Source: Gnomoniopsis sp. IMI 355080 (lineage: Eukaryota; Ascomycota; Sordariomycetes; Diaporthales; Gnomoniaceae). Taken from it: DNA of 64,000 nt. Of this stretch, positions 11,953 to 22,669 are shown piece by piece. The notes below the pieces were generated by a model, which saw only the letters and a list, made by a program, of their open reading frames with translations, was not told where the DNA came from and did not search any database. Every line of letters starts with the position of its first letter. Position 1 is the stretch's first letter. Location of the stretch: positions 1 to 64,000 of the forward strand of contig JAPEVC010000055.1 of the NCBI GenBank assembly GCA_027946555.1, in the 5' to 3' direction. A program made the position numbers and the translations under genes.

Positions 11953-12471
11953 GGGGCAGGTGTATTTCGGTGACTGTGAGTCAGTCTCAATGTCTACTTC
12001 TTAGGTACACTAAATTAGGCTTGAGATGTGTGTTTCTACAGCCTTGTTTTTCCAATCTGCGCAGGCCCCGAAGCCCGCTGTATTGCAGACTGGGGCATCA
12101 TTAATCGGTTGATATCCTTGATTCCCGCAACGTAACTACGTAGGTGGTCTGCGTACATCGGTGCATCGACATCATCCCAATTCCTCGATTACAGCTCCTC
12201 TTGCATCTCGGTTGTACAAGATATCTACCAAAGCTATTGCTTCACCTTACAATGCCACGAGTCTTGTTGCAAGGGTTTGTGTTCTGATTGATACTCCAGT
12301 TGCTGCTTAGTCGAGCTCCTTGAACACTCCGACACTTCAGTGAACTTCTCAGCGGCACACCGCCTTCAGTCCAAGCCCAGCGGTCCTGCGCACAACCCCC
12401 TTTCGGCTTGGTCCTGATTGACTGAGACATCCTGGAGTTGAGTTTGGAAATAGCATTACGTGTTGTTAGAC
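11953..12471. promoter_or_regulatory. Divergent promoter region between lipoate ligase and F-box genes
   Basis: 519 bp separate two start codons on opposite strands. There is an AT-rich patch with TTAGGTACACTAAATTAGG at 12001-12019. A 62-codon minus-strand frame (12242-12430) has no recognisable features and is probably chance. No TATA box is convincing. Confidence 0.4.
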
Positions 12472-13947
12472 ATGGCTTCTGTAGGCGCTGATTTCTGAGA
12501 CTTGAGAAAGCGACTACTTATACAGTCGCAGCAGCTCGAGTACCAGGGCAACTCGCCTCTTCTCAATTGCCCCGTCGATGTATTGGACTTGGTCCTCAAA
12601 ACGCTGTCCCTTGCCGCCCATTGCCGTCTTAGTTTGGTCAATAAGAGTCTGAATGGATACGTTGAACCATACCTCTATGCCCATGTTCGCTGGAACTGGC
12701 TGTCAGACCGCCAGCCCACATCCATCATCCTTTTCGTGCGGAGCATTCTGCGAAGGCCGCAACTCGGGAATCATGTTCGGAGCCTCGCCCTCATGGGAGT
12801 TGCACCAACGCGGTCGCAAGAACCTGATGACATCCCCAACTCCCTTCTCCAAAACGAGGATTTTTCTACAAGTCCCTTCAGCAAATTCCTGGCAACCCAA
12901 GTGACTTCGGACAAGACATGCATCGACTTGCTGCATGCGGGAAGTATGGATGCTTTAGTGGCTTTGCTGCTTGCACATCTTCCCAACTTGACCAGCCTGC
13001 ACCTTGGCCCCAGGTTCACCAGGGAAAATCCGTGTTTGGGCCTCCTCTTGCGGTCTGCTCTTTGCGACCCCGTCGATCATGCCTTGCCCAGTTTCGAGCA
13101 CCTATGCACGGTAATTTTCAATGTAGGCAGACTTTCTCATTCTGGACGCGCCATGCGACAGGGGAACCTTCCCAATGTCCTCTCCCTCTTCTACCTCCCT
13201 TCTGCCGAGCACATCCACACCTCCTTCTATAGCCCCGGAGCTTTTACATGGCCTGCGCCTGAAGGCCAAGCCCCTGTCACCAACAGCCTGACAGAGCTCG
13301 ACCTGGGTATTCCTATCCGCGCGTACCATCTGAGTAGCGTGCTTTCGGTTGCTCCAAGGCTCACATCGCTGCGGTGGGACTGGTATCATGAAGGCGTCAC
13401 GACCCCTTACGGCGATGACAAAGCGATAGATCTTGATGAGATCGCGGCCGCACTTTCTGTTGTCCGGGAAACTCTCTCCACTTTGGTCATCACGGCTAGA
13501 TGCATGTTTGGCGCCAATAAACAATTCCCTGAATCTAGCAGCAGAGGTTCTTTGCAGCTGCTAGCAGACTTTCCATCCATGAAGAGACTCCAAGCGCCTA
13601 TAGCGTTCCTGATGGGCTGGTCGCGCCACAAAATACCATGGGGACTGGCTGATGTCGTGCCGAGGACAATCGAATCTCTCACAATCATGGACAACTTGTG
13701 GTATCATCATAATGGCTATATATGGAATGAACAGGCCATGCTTGAGGAGATCAAGGCCTGGCTAGCAAAACCGGAAAGGCTGCCGCCCAATTTGCGATAC
13801 TTCCAGGTACTCTTGAAGAGTACCCCCAACATCGGACTGGAATCTGTGAGCGATGAGTTCACAGCGCTTGGTGCTCGTGCCGGCGTCAAGGTCGAAGTTT
13901 CGAGACAACGGCGGACGTGTTCGTTGAAATGGTCGCACCCGGGTTAA
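12472..13947 (+). CDS. F-box protein with degenerate leucine-rich repeats
   Basis: Predicted exons 12472-12480 (ATG GCT TCT) and 12526-13947, total 476 aa. The 45-nt intron removes an in-frame TGA at 12496; its donor GTAGGC is unusual, its acceptor TATACAG is good. Without it there is no in-frame ATG near the conserved N-terminus, which decides this model. Residues about 10-55 form an F-box-like segment (LLNCPVDVLDLVL...LSLVNKSL...YLYAHV), the Skp1-binding module of SCF ubiquitin ligases. The remainder has irregular leucine-rich stretches (LTSLHLG, LTELDLG, RLTSLRWD) of the sort that bind substrates. It is a member of the large, fast-evolving fungal F-box family; the target cannot be inferred. 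Confidence 0.8.
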
Positions 13948-13979
13948 TTACCTAGATAGGAATATGTACTGATGCCGAC

Positions 13980-14004
13980 GCCCTGCGCAAAAATAAAGCA
14001 GGGC
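13980..14004 (+). terminator. Hairpin with a poly(A) signal in its loop, downstream of the F-box gene
   Basis: GCCCTGC (13980-13986) and GCAGGGC (13998-14004) form a perfect 7-bp stem around an 11-nt loop that contains AATAAA (13992-13997). It lies about 33 nt after the stop codon and about 20-50 nt before a T-rich tract. The arrangement fits a 3'-end processing site; that role is inference. Confidence 0.45.
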
Positions 14005-14021
14005 CTAGCCTGGGGGAGGGG

Positions 14022-14097
14022 TTCTTTTTTTTCTCTCCTCTTTGCTTTTTTCCCTTTTTTTTTTTTTTTTTTTTTTTTTCTGGGGTTTTTTTTTTGT
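14022..14097. repeat. T-rich low-complexity tract
   Basis: A pyrimidine tract with an uninterrupted run of 25 T (14055-14079) and a second run of 10 T. It follows the F-box gene's putative 3' end. The run length is likely to vary between isolates or by sequencing error. Confidence 0.9.
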
Positions 14098-14911
14098 GGC
14101 TAGTACTTAGGGTGTAGGAAATAGCCAGCTGGACCCATCACCCTGTCCTGGATTCCATGTTAATAATGTACATACAGAGACAGAAAAATAGATGCTTACC
14201 TAGGTCGCATTAGCAGACGAAATCGAGGTTGTATCGCTTTCATAACCCCAACCGAAGATCACCTCGGCAAAGCCGTCGAGCCGCGTAATAAATATAGTCG
14301 CTGCTGGCTGTGGACAGCAAAATAGTCAAAGGAGCAAAATTAGCCTTGCCCACATTCCGGACCGACCCAAGCCAAAGACTCACAGATATATGCACCTAGG
14401 GGCTGTACACGTCGTCCAGGCTTGGCATCCCCTGAGTCTTGAATCAACATACTAACTTGCCATATTGCCGCTGACACTTTCCTCTGACCTTATTGGCCAA
14501 GGTCTCGAGTGCCCTGTTTGTTTCCAGAAACAGACAGGAACTGTTCCCAGTCGCATCCACGCGGATCAGGGATTGGAGCGCACCAAGACGCCAAAGACTT
14601 CAAGCTTCGCCTCGTTACTAAGCCTGTGTGCCCCATAGGAGGACGAATCACGACCGAAAATGTAGTGGTTGAGGACTCAAATAGGAAGGAAAGAGAATAA
14701 GACGCGTTATTGACGGACGAAGTGGCGGCCATGCCGTGTCTGTCTGAGAATATATAAGCAAGAGGCCATGGCGCCCATCAAGTGCTTGATTTAGTCGCCC
14801 TACTTGTCACTTCAGAAGCATACAAGATCTCGCAGCCCCAGACACTCTCGTTTATCTTACACAGAGACAGACACTCTTTACTTTGAAACCAAATTTCTCG
14901 AAACCTCCGCC
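14098..14911. promoter_or_regulatory. Upstream region of the intradiol dioxygenase gene
   Basis: About 0.8 kb before the dioxygenase start. A TATA-like element TATATAAG at 14751-14758 lies about 155 nt upstream of the ATG, a plausible core promoter. TACCTAGGT occurs at 14197-14205. Small frames here (14490-14732 minus and antisense) have no recognisable content. Confidence 0.45.
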
Positions 14912-16047
14912 ATGTATTTCTCCACAGTCTTCACTGCAGCCGTACTGTCGGCCTTGGTTGCTGCCCATCCGGGCCACTCGATCGCCGAGGAGATTCAGGA
15001 GCGTCGCGAATTCATGTCCGTATCCAAAGTGCGCGACTTGAGTCACTGCGCCTCCAAGCTGAAGGCTCGGGGTATCGAGGCCCGGAACGCCGCCCGCCGC
15101 GCTCAAATGGCTGAGGCGGCTCGGGCTAGGCGCGGTCTCAAGAGCAAGCGGACATTGGACAGTGTTCTTGCGACTGATCACAACGAGACATCACTTGGGT
15201 ACACGGCAAACACAGACGAAGCAACAATCTTCAGCAGTAACTCCAGCTGCATCCTCACACCAGACGTGACCCAGGGACCTTACTATGTTGGTGGCGAGTA
15301 CATCCGAAGGGATCTCAGGGAGACCGAGGACGGCATCGACACTGTGATTGATTATCAAGTCATCGATGTGGAGACTTGTGATCCAGTGCCAAATGTGTAC
15401 TTGGAGATGTGGCATGCCAGTAAGTCACCTTCTTTCCCTGCAAAAGATGCATAATCTTGCCTTGGTGAACATGTTTTGTGATGCAGCACTTGATGGATGC
15501 ATTGCTAATGATCTATACAGATGCGACAGGTGTCTACTCAGGAGTCATTGCGTCGGGCAACGGCGACACAAGCGACACGTCCAACATCAACAAGACTTTC
15601 TTGCGTGGTATTCAAGAAACAGACGCAGAAGGAGTCGCTCAGTTCGAGACTATCTTCCCAGGGCACTATACCAGTCGTGCGACACACATCCACATTCTAG
15701 TCCACACAAATGTCACCGTGTACCCTAATGGCACTCTCGGAAACGACGTCACTGCATCACATGTCGGACAGGGCTTTTGGGATCAGGATCTGATATACGA
15801 TGCCGACACTATCTCGCCTTACAGTGACAATACCCAACAGATCACTACCAATGCTGATGATAGTATCCTGGCAGAGGAGACAGATACAGATGGTGTTGAC
15901 CCAATCTTTGAATACACGTATCTTGGTGATAGTCTGTCAGATGGGTTGTTTGCGTGGCTTGCATTCGGTATCAACACCACGGAGAGCTCGACGGTCAACC
16001 CAGCCGCTAAGTATTATGCCTCTGGCGGTGTTGAGAGCTCGAGCTAA
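14912..16047 (+). CDS. Secreted intradiol ring-cleavage dioxygenase
   Basis: Exons 14912-15419 and 15521-16047 (101-nt intron GTAAGT...TACAG) give 344 aa. Start chosen at the ATG preceding a signal peptide (MYFSTVFTAAVLSALVAAHP); the frame is open upstream but that part is leader. After a Lys/Arg/Ala-rich propeptide-like region (about 30-85) comes the dioxygenase beta-fold: TQGPYYVGGEY (about 120-130, first Tyr ligand), EMWHANATGVYSG across the splice, and GHYTSRATHIHI (about 217-227), supplying the second Tyr and two His ligands of a non-haem Fe(III). Relatives cleave catechols between the hydroxyls; extracellular fungal forms are thought to act on lignin- or tannin-derived aromatics. Several N-glycosylation sequons fit secretion. 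Substrate unknown. Confidence 0.92.
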
Positions 16048-16580
16048 GGTTTTGAGACAAGCGCCATGTATAGCATGAGCTCTCTGGTGGGTGTGGGGGG
16101 TCATTATCTGCATCTCGAGGTCTCAGCTTCGTTGGAACAGTGTAGAATAGATCATGACATAGCGAAAAGAATATGTGTTGTTATGTAGTGGCTGAATACT
16201 CTGAATCCTGGGGTACCACGGGATGTGTCCACCCTATGTGCCACTTACATTGCAGACCTTAATCACGTGCTCCATTCTGTCTTTCGCTCTCGGTTTGACA
16301 CCTGCACCCTCCCTAGGCTAGGTAGGTACCTAATACAGGAAAGATGTAGAGGTTGTATGCAGTGAACATTCAGAACTCGATGTGTTTCTTACCGAAAGGC
16401 CATCGGACACGAAAAGTGTCCCGGAAGGTAACTCTTCTAGGACTTTCAGGTCAATGTCCCTCAATGTTTGTTTGTTGGGGTTATTGATAGATAAAATGTC
16501 AATACAGGAGGCGACTCTGACGGAGCGCCCTATGATTTGCGTCTACAAGTCTAACACATTAGGTATATAAACAGGTTTCT
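16048..16580. other. Convergent intergenic region
   Basis: About 530 bp between the 3' ends of the dioxygenase and aquaporin-like genes. It contains CTAGGCTAGGTAGGTACCTA at about 16314-16333 and TATATAAA at about 16565. A 62-codon frame (16382-16570) lacks support. Confidence 0.4.
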
Positions 16581-17955
16581 TCAAGAAGAACCGTCGAAAT
16601 GATCAACTTTGGCAATTTTGCCAGTTCCACTGCTAGTGATTTGCCGCAAGTCGTGCTCCTGTATTCTGCCCGTCTTCGAAATGTGCTTCATCAATCCTTC
16701 TTCCCCATGCTCGTGCACTGCGTGGCCTCTCCCGATTATTAAGAAGCTGTCTCTCATGAGGAATTCGTAGTATGCCGTAGCAAACAGAGTCGCCGGAACG
16801 TTGACAAGTATTGCGATGGGGGCGTATCCCATGTAGGTGAAAGCCTCTCTTCCGTAAAATATAGCCGCAACGATCCTAGTCCCTAGATCACGGGCCAAAT
16901 TGGTCGAAATGGTAACATCTGCGAAGCCCCAGACCATGCTTGCGTATGCCAATCCGATGACGAACGGTACAGATGCCGGGGAGACAAACGGCTGCGATCG
17001 TGTCAGTGAAGGATAGGGACAAAGAACGAAGCCACGGTGGTGATAGCAAGTTGGAATGCACACTAGAATAACGTACATTGGCCGGGTCCAGACAAGACCA
17101 TATTACAATGCCAATGAAAGAGTCAACGAAGAACTCGATCATGAAAAGGTACCCTAGATTTGTCTGGTTCGCATTCGGGAACGAACAAAGAATGGAGGCT
17201 GGCCCTCCATTGGCAACGAGAGGCTTTCCAGCGGCGATCAGCTCTTCGTTCATGGCTTGGATCTCAGGCCAGTACATCCCCATAACGAGTAGACCAGCCA
17301 TGAATGCCCCAAATATTTGGCTGAAGATAAAGTAAGGCACCTTCTTCCACGGGAAACCTTGCCAGAGCGCAAGCGCAATGGTAATTGCTGGGTTGAAGTG
17401 ACCTCCAGAGGTCGAGGCACAAGTGATGATGGCGAAGGAGATACCGATTGCAAAAGCCCATCCAATTTGAAACAAACTGGAAAAAGCAGTGACGCCAACA
17501 GCGCTTTCGGCGTTCAAAGTAAATCCCGCGCTGGTGAACATGGTCTTTCAGCATGTCTTGGAGCCCATAAAGAAGATACAAAAGTCAAGATATATTGGTA
17601 CTCACATCGCCGCAATACCTGGGAAAACATAGAAAAATACACCAGTCGCCTCAGCCATGCACTCTCGTAGCCAACGAGGCCTGGCATGCTCGAAGTCTAG
17701 TTTTCGCTGCGAGACAGGCTTCGGCGCCACCACAGTGCGGCTCACATGTTTTTGTACAGCTTCGGTGATTCCCTTTGAGCAAATTGAACATCAGCATATT
17801 TGTATGGAAGTGGGTGTCCAAAATGAGCTCAGAGATAGCCAGCGCGTGCTATAAAGCTTCCTTCCATTTGGTTCCCAAATTAGATGGTATCTGGTTGCTT
17901 CAGGGTGACTTACAAGCTCTAGATCGTTGGTTTGAAGGCGATTGATTTCTGACAT
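16581..17955 (-). CDS. Aquaporin / aquaglyceroporin-like channel with altered second NPA box
   Basis: Four reverse-strand exons, 17955-17914, 17772-17606, 17530-17077 and 16991-16581, give 357 aa; all phases join cleanly (phases 0, 2, 0). The sequence RPRWLRECMAEATGVFFYVFPGIAAIAGFTLNA is rebuilt by splicing exons 2 and 3. Six hydrophobic segments and the first channel box (GGHFNPAI) mark the major intrinsic protein family. The second box is STNLARDLG, that is NLA where aquaporins have NPA; I recall this as typical of one filamentous-fungal MIP subgroup. Such proteins conduct water or small solutes across the plasma membrane or internal membranes. Exon 1 (14 codons) is the least certain; an in-frame ATG at 18018 would add 21 residues. 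TATATA-like sequence at 18076-18083 could be its TATA box. Confidence 0.88.
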
Positions 17956-20791
17956 TATGAGGGTCTGCTGTAAACCTTTGTCGAGTTTGTAAATTTTAAG
18001 CGTACACACAGGCAGCATTCAATGGGGATCACCGTACTATGGATAGCATTTCAAAACGAGATGGAAAGGTTGGTCATATATAACTTTGTGTGAAACCCGG
18101 GAAAACGTTCCAACCCGCTTCCTCTCCTGTCAGAATGCACAGGTGACCGTGGTAATTGACCGAAACCAAACTACCGGTAGGATGGCCCATGAAGGGGTGG
18201 TACAACATGGGCCACGACGTGAATGGACTCAAAATCCGCATACTAGCAAGCCGATGGTGATGGATAAGCCAGTAGGAGGCGACAACGAGAAATTGCCGAA
18301 CAGCCGTTTCACGCCACCGAAGGAGCTAGCTACCTCATCTCAAAGGAAGCTGGGATCAGACTGGGGAAATTTTGCGGGGAGGGCATCACAATCTGGGGAA
18401 AGGCAGCTATACTAACCTGGGAAGATGGTGATGTAAGTGGCATGAAGAATGACAATGATGACGGTGAAGATGTTGCATATAGCAGACACAAGCAAACTAC
18501 GGTAGGTATTCGTGACTATCTGCGTACTTAAGTCAAGAAAGTACTATTCTTACTTAGGTAGGTAGTCAGCCGCACCTGGGTAGGGAGTCTGCCTGTCTAG
18601 GGTTTTCGAAAGCAATCTGCTGAATCTCGAGAAGCACTACTTGTCCCATGGTGACATTCGCCCTACCGAAGTGATCTGTGGGAGTTGAGGCTTGGAAAAG
18701 CCCACGCGGCACCGAGACTGGCCGCCTTCACGACGCCAGCTCGAATCCTTCCTTTCAATGACTTGCAGTTATACATCTTGCGGTTACGGGAACTTCTGGT
18801 CCTGTGGCTACATAACGCGCTTGGACTGTCTAGGTTGTTTGATAGACAAAACATTGCAGGCATTAACGCCGACTTTTATATCCGGACACAGCATGACAGC
18901 GGAGGTCTTTCGCCGGACGACCGACCTACCTAGGAGGTAGGTACCTTCAAGGCTACTAATAACCCCGCTCGCGAGTTAATATGGGGGCCGTTATTGGTGA
19001 AGGGATCTACAACAGTACTACGGTTTACCTAGAATCTCACTCGGAGAAGTGATGTTCGGGATCGAATACCCCCTTCTAGTTCTTGCAGGTGCTGTACCTG
19101 CAGATGATCTTCATAGATTTCGCAAACTCCCGCGAGAACGAAGTAGGGACTGGCACAAAGGAAACTTATCGCCGACTCGGAAAGAATGGCCTCCGAGCCT
19201 CGGTCCCTATAATCTGAAAGGCTGGTCACAGTACGGAATAGTTTCGGTAACTCCAGAACGTTGCCAGGGGTCATTGGCGAATACGAAGTGAAGACCTCAG
19301 GTCATCCTCAAGCCTCTTCACGATCATCTCAGTCAGCATGTTTTGAGCCAGTGGTGTTCGTGCTTGGCCAGAAGGTCCATCTTCCCAGAGCAGCCTTTGA
19401 GAACAGCCTCAGAGCCTGAGCCATGGCGAAGATCAACTCCAATGTGGCAAGCGAGGCCATCATAGAAAAGCCGATCGACTGGGAAGGATCCAAGAAATAT
19501 CAGCTTCCATGGCACAACCTTGTGACCCTCGAGTCGGTACAATGGATCTTCCGTGGACTTCGAGGGACACCTCTTCCCAGAAGACTCCTTCCAAAGGTGT
19601 AAAGACTTGAACAAAAACCTCGACTTGGGACCTGCGGCTATTATCCACCATATTACAGCATCTCTAGAAATTTTAGCGCGTGGGCATGGACATCATTTCA
19701 CTGCAAACCTAGTGCTTAACGAAGAATTATAGAACCCCATGAGCTCGTTACCTCGTGCAAAGTCTGGAAAGTTCCCGGGGTCGATACATCGGAGCCTCCA
19801 GCATATGGGCATCTCAAATCATTGCAATGCGGTATCACCCCCGAGCAACATGAGTCTTTCTTTGTCTTACTGACCAACAATACTTCAATTTACTGGCCAG
19901 TGTTCATAGGGTAATCCATCTCCGTAGTATGTACGTAATGGTGTTATAATATCCTGTTGCTTGGGGATTGAGTCCCAGACGTCTGCTAGAGGTCACAAGA
20001 ATTACTCACAGTTTAGTACAATGCAAAGGCCAGGTCGACAGCCCTCATTCCAAGACAGCAAATACAATGATGTTTTGGGCTTTGGCCAATCATTTGGTAC
20101 CGGTGTCGAGACGTGCACCTTTCAAGAAAGAACAGATGGCGAAAGCCCCCTTAAGAATAGAATAGGCGTGATAAGAGTCGAAATGTTTGACAGCCTTCGA
20201 GGTGTGAAAGCAAACGTACGTAGAGCCAACTACCTGCGATGCGTAAGCACTTCCTTGATTCCCCTTGCACGGCGCCCCTTTCCAACGCCACCCAGACAGT
20301 TGGTGTATGCTTTGGCATGTCTTTCCAAGGCTATCTTGAGACAAGCAAAGTCACACAGACGCCTACATTAAACCTGTGTATGTATGGTATTCCACCCTTG
20401 CATGGAATTGCTCAGTCAGAATGAGAAATGCAGCACGACTCACTACCCACTTCTAAGTCAACCGACATAGAAGCTATGCTCGTGGTTACCTACCTAAGAT
20501 ATTCATACAATCAAAATATCAATCTTTCGCGAATAAATCTTGGAATATTGTGTGATAATCTTGGGACACTCAAGACGAGCATGCCCAATAGAGCCCTCAC
20601 TGCGCTTGGCCGTTAATTCGACCTACCAAAACATTCGTATGACTTTAAATCTAAGTCGCACGTCCACGGGTGACATTAGTGACTTTTATCATTGAGTGAA
20701 GGTTTTTTCAGGTAAGCTTTCAACATCTTTGGAATACGATTTGCAAACGTGAATATATGTTAACATATTACTCTATAGCATGGTGATGAGT
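17956..20791. other. Gene-poor 2.8 kb stretch with palindromic elements
   Basis: No convincing gene. Frames of 60-136 codons occur on both strands (for example 19961-20371 plus, 19333-19614 minus), but they overlap one another and lack domains or conserved-looking motifs. The stretch carries several TACCTAGGTA-type elements (18551-18564, 18924-18943). A degraded gene cannot be excluded around 19320-19610, where both strands stay open for over 60 codons. Confidence 0.4.
18924..18943. repeat. Imperfect palindrome of the CCTAGG/GGTAGGTA family
   Basis: ACCTACCTAGGAGGTAGGTA reads almost the same on both strands around a CCTAGG core. It is one of more than ten similar elements in this window, all outside coding sequence. 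Confidence 0.7.
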
Positions 20792-21514
20792 TCAGTTTGC
20801 CCCAAACACAGTGTCCTTATTTTCAATGGCACTGACATACGTCCCGCGATGGACTCGCCTCTTCCTTGCATCTAGCATAGCGAAAATCGTCTGCGCTAGT
20901 TGGACCAAGAAGAACGGTATGAGGTTGTATTGCCACCCTTTAGCGATTCTGTTATGAACTTCAACGGCGTATCTGTCACTTTCATTGACAAAATTCTGCT
21001 TAAGCAGCGCTTGAAACCACCCTTGTGGCGTCCATTCCAGCAGAGGGTACTCTAGACTAGCATTTCTCAACGACTGGACAGTACCCAGATCAATGTTTTG
21101 ATCCTTGTGCATATTGGTCACCGCAAAGACGTAAGCCAGCGCACCGAGTGTAAGAAGCAGCGCAGGCAAGTTGAAGCCTAGCCAGAGGCGGTAGAACGTC
21201 CTGCCGAATCTGCCACCGAAAGACGACTTGTAGTAATTTGATCGATCCCGCAGCCAGAGAGCGAGGATGCCGGCACAACCGATGATAATGAGCCCGGTAC
21301 CTGCTGCTCCGTTGGCGGTGTGGCCTTGGTTGACGGAAAGTCTAGCTGGAAGGCCGGAGACCTGTAAGGTCTGGCTGGGATCAAGGAATATGGAGAAGGT
21401 GGTTTTCCCGAGCTCTGCTAGGTATCCAACGGTCGCGGAGACGAATGCAAGTTCAATAGCTGAAGCGACCATGGTCAGACCTAGAGCAATCTTAAGGGGG
21501 AGGGAAGCACCCAT
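20792..21514 (-). CDS. Fungal four-helix membrane protein of unknown function
   Basis: Intronless reverse-strand frame; I start at the ATG at 21514 (MGASLPLKIALG), giving 240 aa. The frame is open to 21673, but the 53 extra residues (His/Ile/Pro-rich) look like 5' UTR, and the MGAS start fits a Pezizomycotina family I recognise without a name. Four hydrophobic segments are visible (about residues 7-28, 75-95, 112-135 and 205-225), with a conserved-looking QGHTANGAAGT loop before the second and GWQYNLIPFFLVQLAQT in the fourth. The C-terminus is short and basic then polar. Function unknown; probably an integral membrane protein of the secretory pathway or plasma membrane (inference). Confidence 0.8.
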   Translation of the reverse strand: MGASLPLKIALGLTMVASAIELAFVSATVGYLAELGKTTFSIFLDPSQTLQVSGLPARLSVNQGHTANGAAGTGLIIIGCAGILALWLRDRSNYYKSSFGGRFGRTFYRLWLGFNLPALLLTLGALAYVFAVTNMHKDQNIDLGTVQSLRNASLEYPLLEWTPQGWFQALLKQNFVNESDRYAVEVHNRIAKGWQYNLIPFFLVQLAQTIFAMLDARKRRVHRGTYVSAIENKDTVFGAN

Positions 21515-22669
21515 TCTGGCGAATGGTCCTTGTATTGTCTTCCAAAAATAGATAGCTAAAAACACAGGCTGATAATATACGTTGCCGGGGAGTGGGTTGA
21601 TGGCGTAGATGCAGATATCTTGAGGAAGGTGATGGTGAATGTGAATGCTCAGTCTTATAGGGTCGTTACTCATATATTATATATGGAAATTGATTGCATG
21701 GGAAGGTGATGGGTTAACAAACGTGACTGAGAACCCCGGGCAGCCTTTCTCGGGGACGGCGTTGATGAGCTGTCAGATAACTGTCATGCTTTCCTCTCAC
21801 CTCAGCAGGAAGGTTGAACGTACTACCATCCAAGATGCCAAAAATAAAAATATGCAGATGATATACAGTAGTGTCCAGAATCAAGCCAGACAGAGTCGCA
21901 AAGTGCCGACACTACTGCAGTGGTGCTGACCACACAACTTACTACCTCCACATATACTGCGTGCATGCTTCGCCCCCATCCGCCCACCCAACGCCGAGCT
22001 GAACCGAGAAGGCGGATAGGATTTGTGTAAAACATGAGCTCCAGCAAGCCTTTCTCTCATGAAAGGTTATTCATGATGCAACCCACTTCCCGCTGGCGTG
22101 CGGCACGGGACCTAGCCGCGAGAGCCAGCCTGATGCTGAATCGAGATCTGTCGGTAGTCCTTGTTGGCTGACTGACTAAGACTTCAAATCTCATGGCCCC
22201 GACATACGATTTAAAGGTGCGTTTATGCAGATGATGTCTCAGCGGTGTCGGCGAATCGCTGACGCCGGCCAAGGCTGCATATCTGGCCGCAGCCGTTCGT
22301 CCTAAGTCGAATTTTCGTGAAGGTAACCTAGTCCCAGGATTTATTGAACCAGGGTGATCGATTAATATGGTGATGAGCGTATGGCTGAGTCTTCTTGTTT
22401 CGCCGGGCGCTGTTGAGCTCCGAAACATATCTGATAGGACCGAGAGAGGACTCGTCCCGAGCAGTGGCGATAGCCGTCGAAGAGGCAGACTTGCCTTGCT
22501 ATAAGCTAAAAAGGTCTGTGTTTTTAAAAGCGATTAATATAATGCGAAACCTACCTGACACATCCTTTTTAATTGTAGAGGTCGGCAGAAGAATGTTTGA
22601 GATGCGCGGTAAAGAATAGTGCACGAAAAGCCTTTGAATTGACGAAAGAGTCGGTAGTAACAGCACTTT
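21515..22669. other. Intergenic region, mostly promoter of the membrane-protein gene
   Basis: About 1.15 kb. The AT-rich stretch CATATATTATATATGG at 21671-21686 could supply a TATA box for the gene to its left. A 123-codon minus-strand frame (22057-22428) has no domain that I recognise. No gene supported. Confidence 0.4.
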
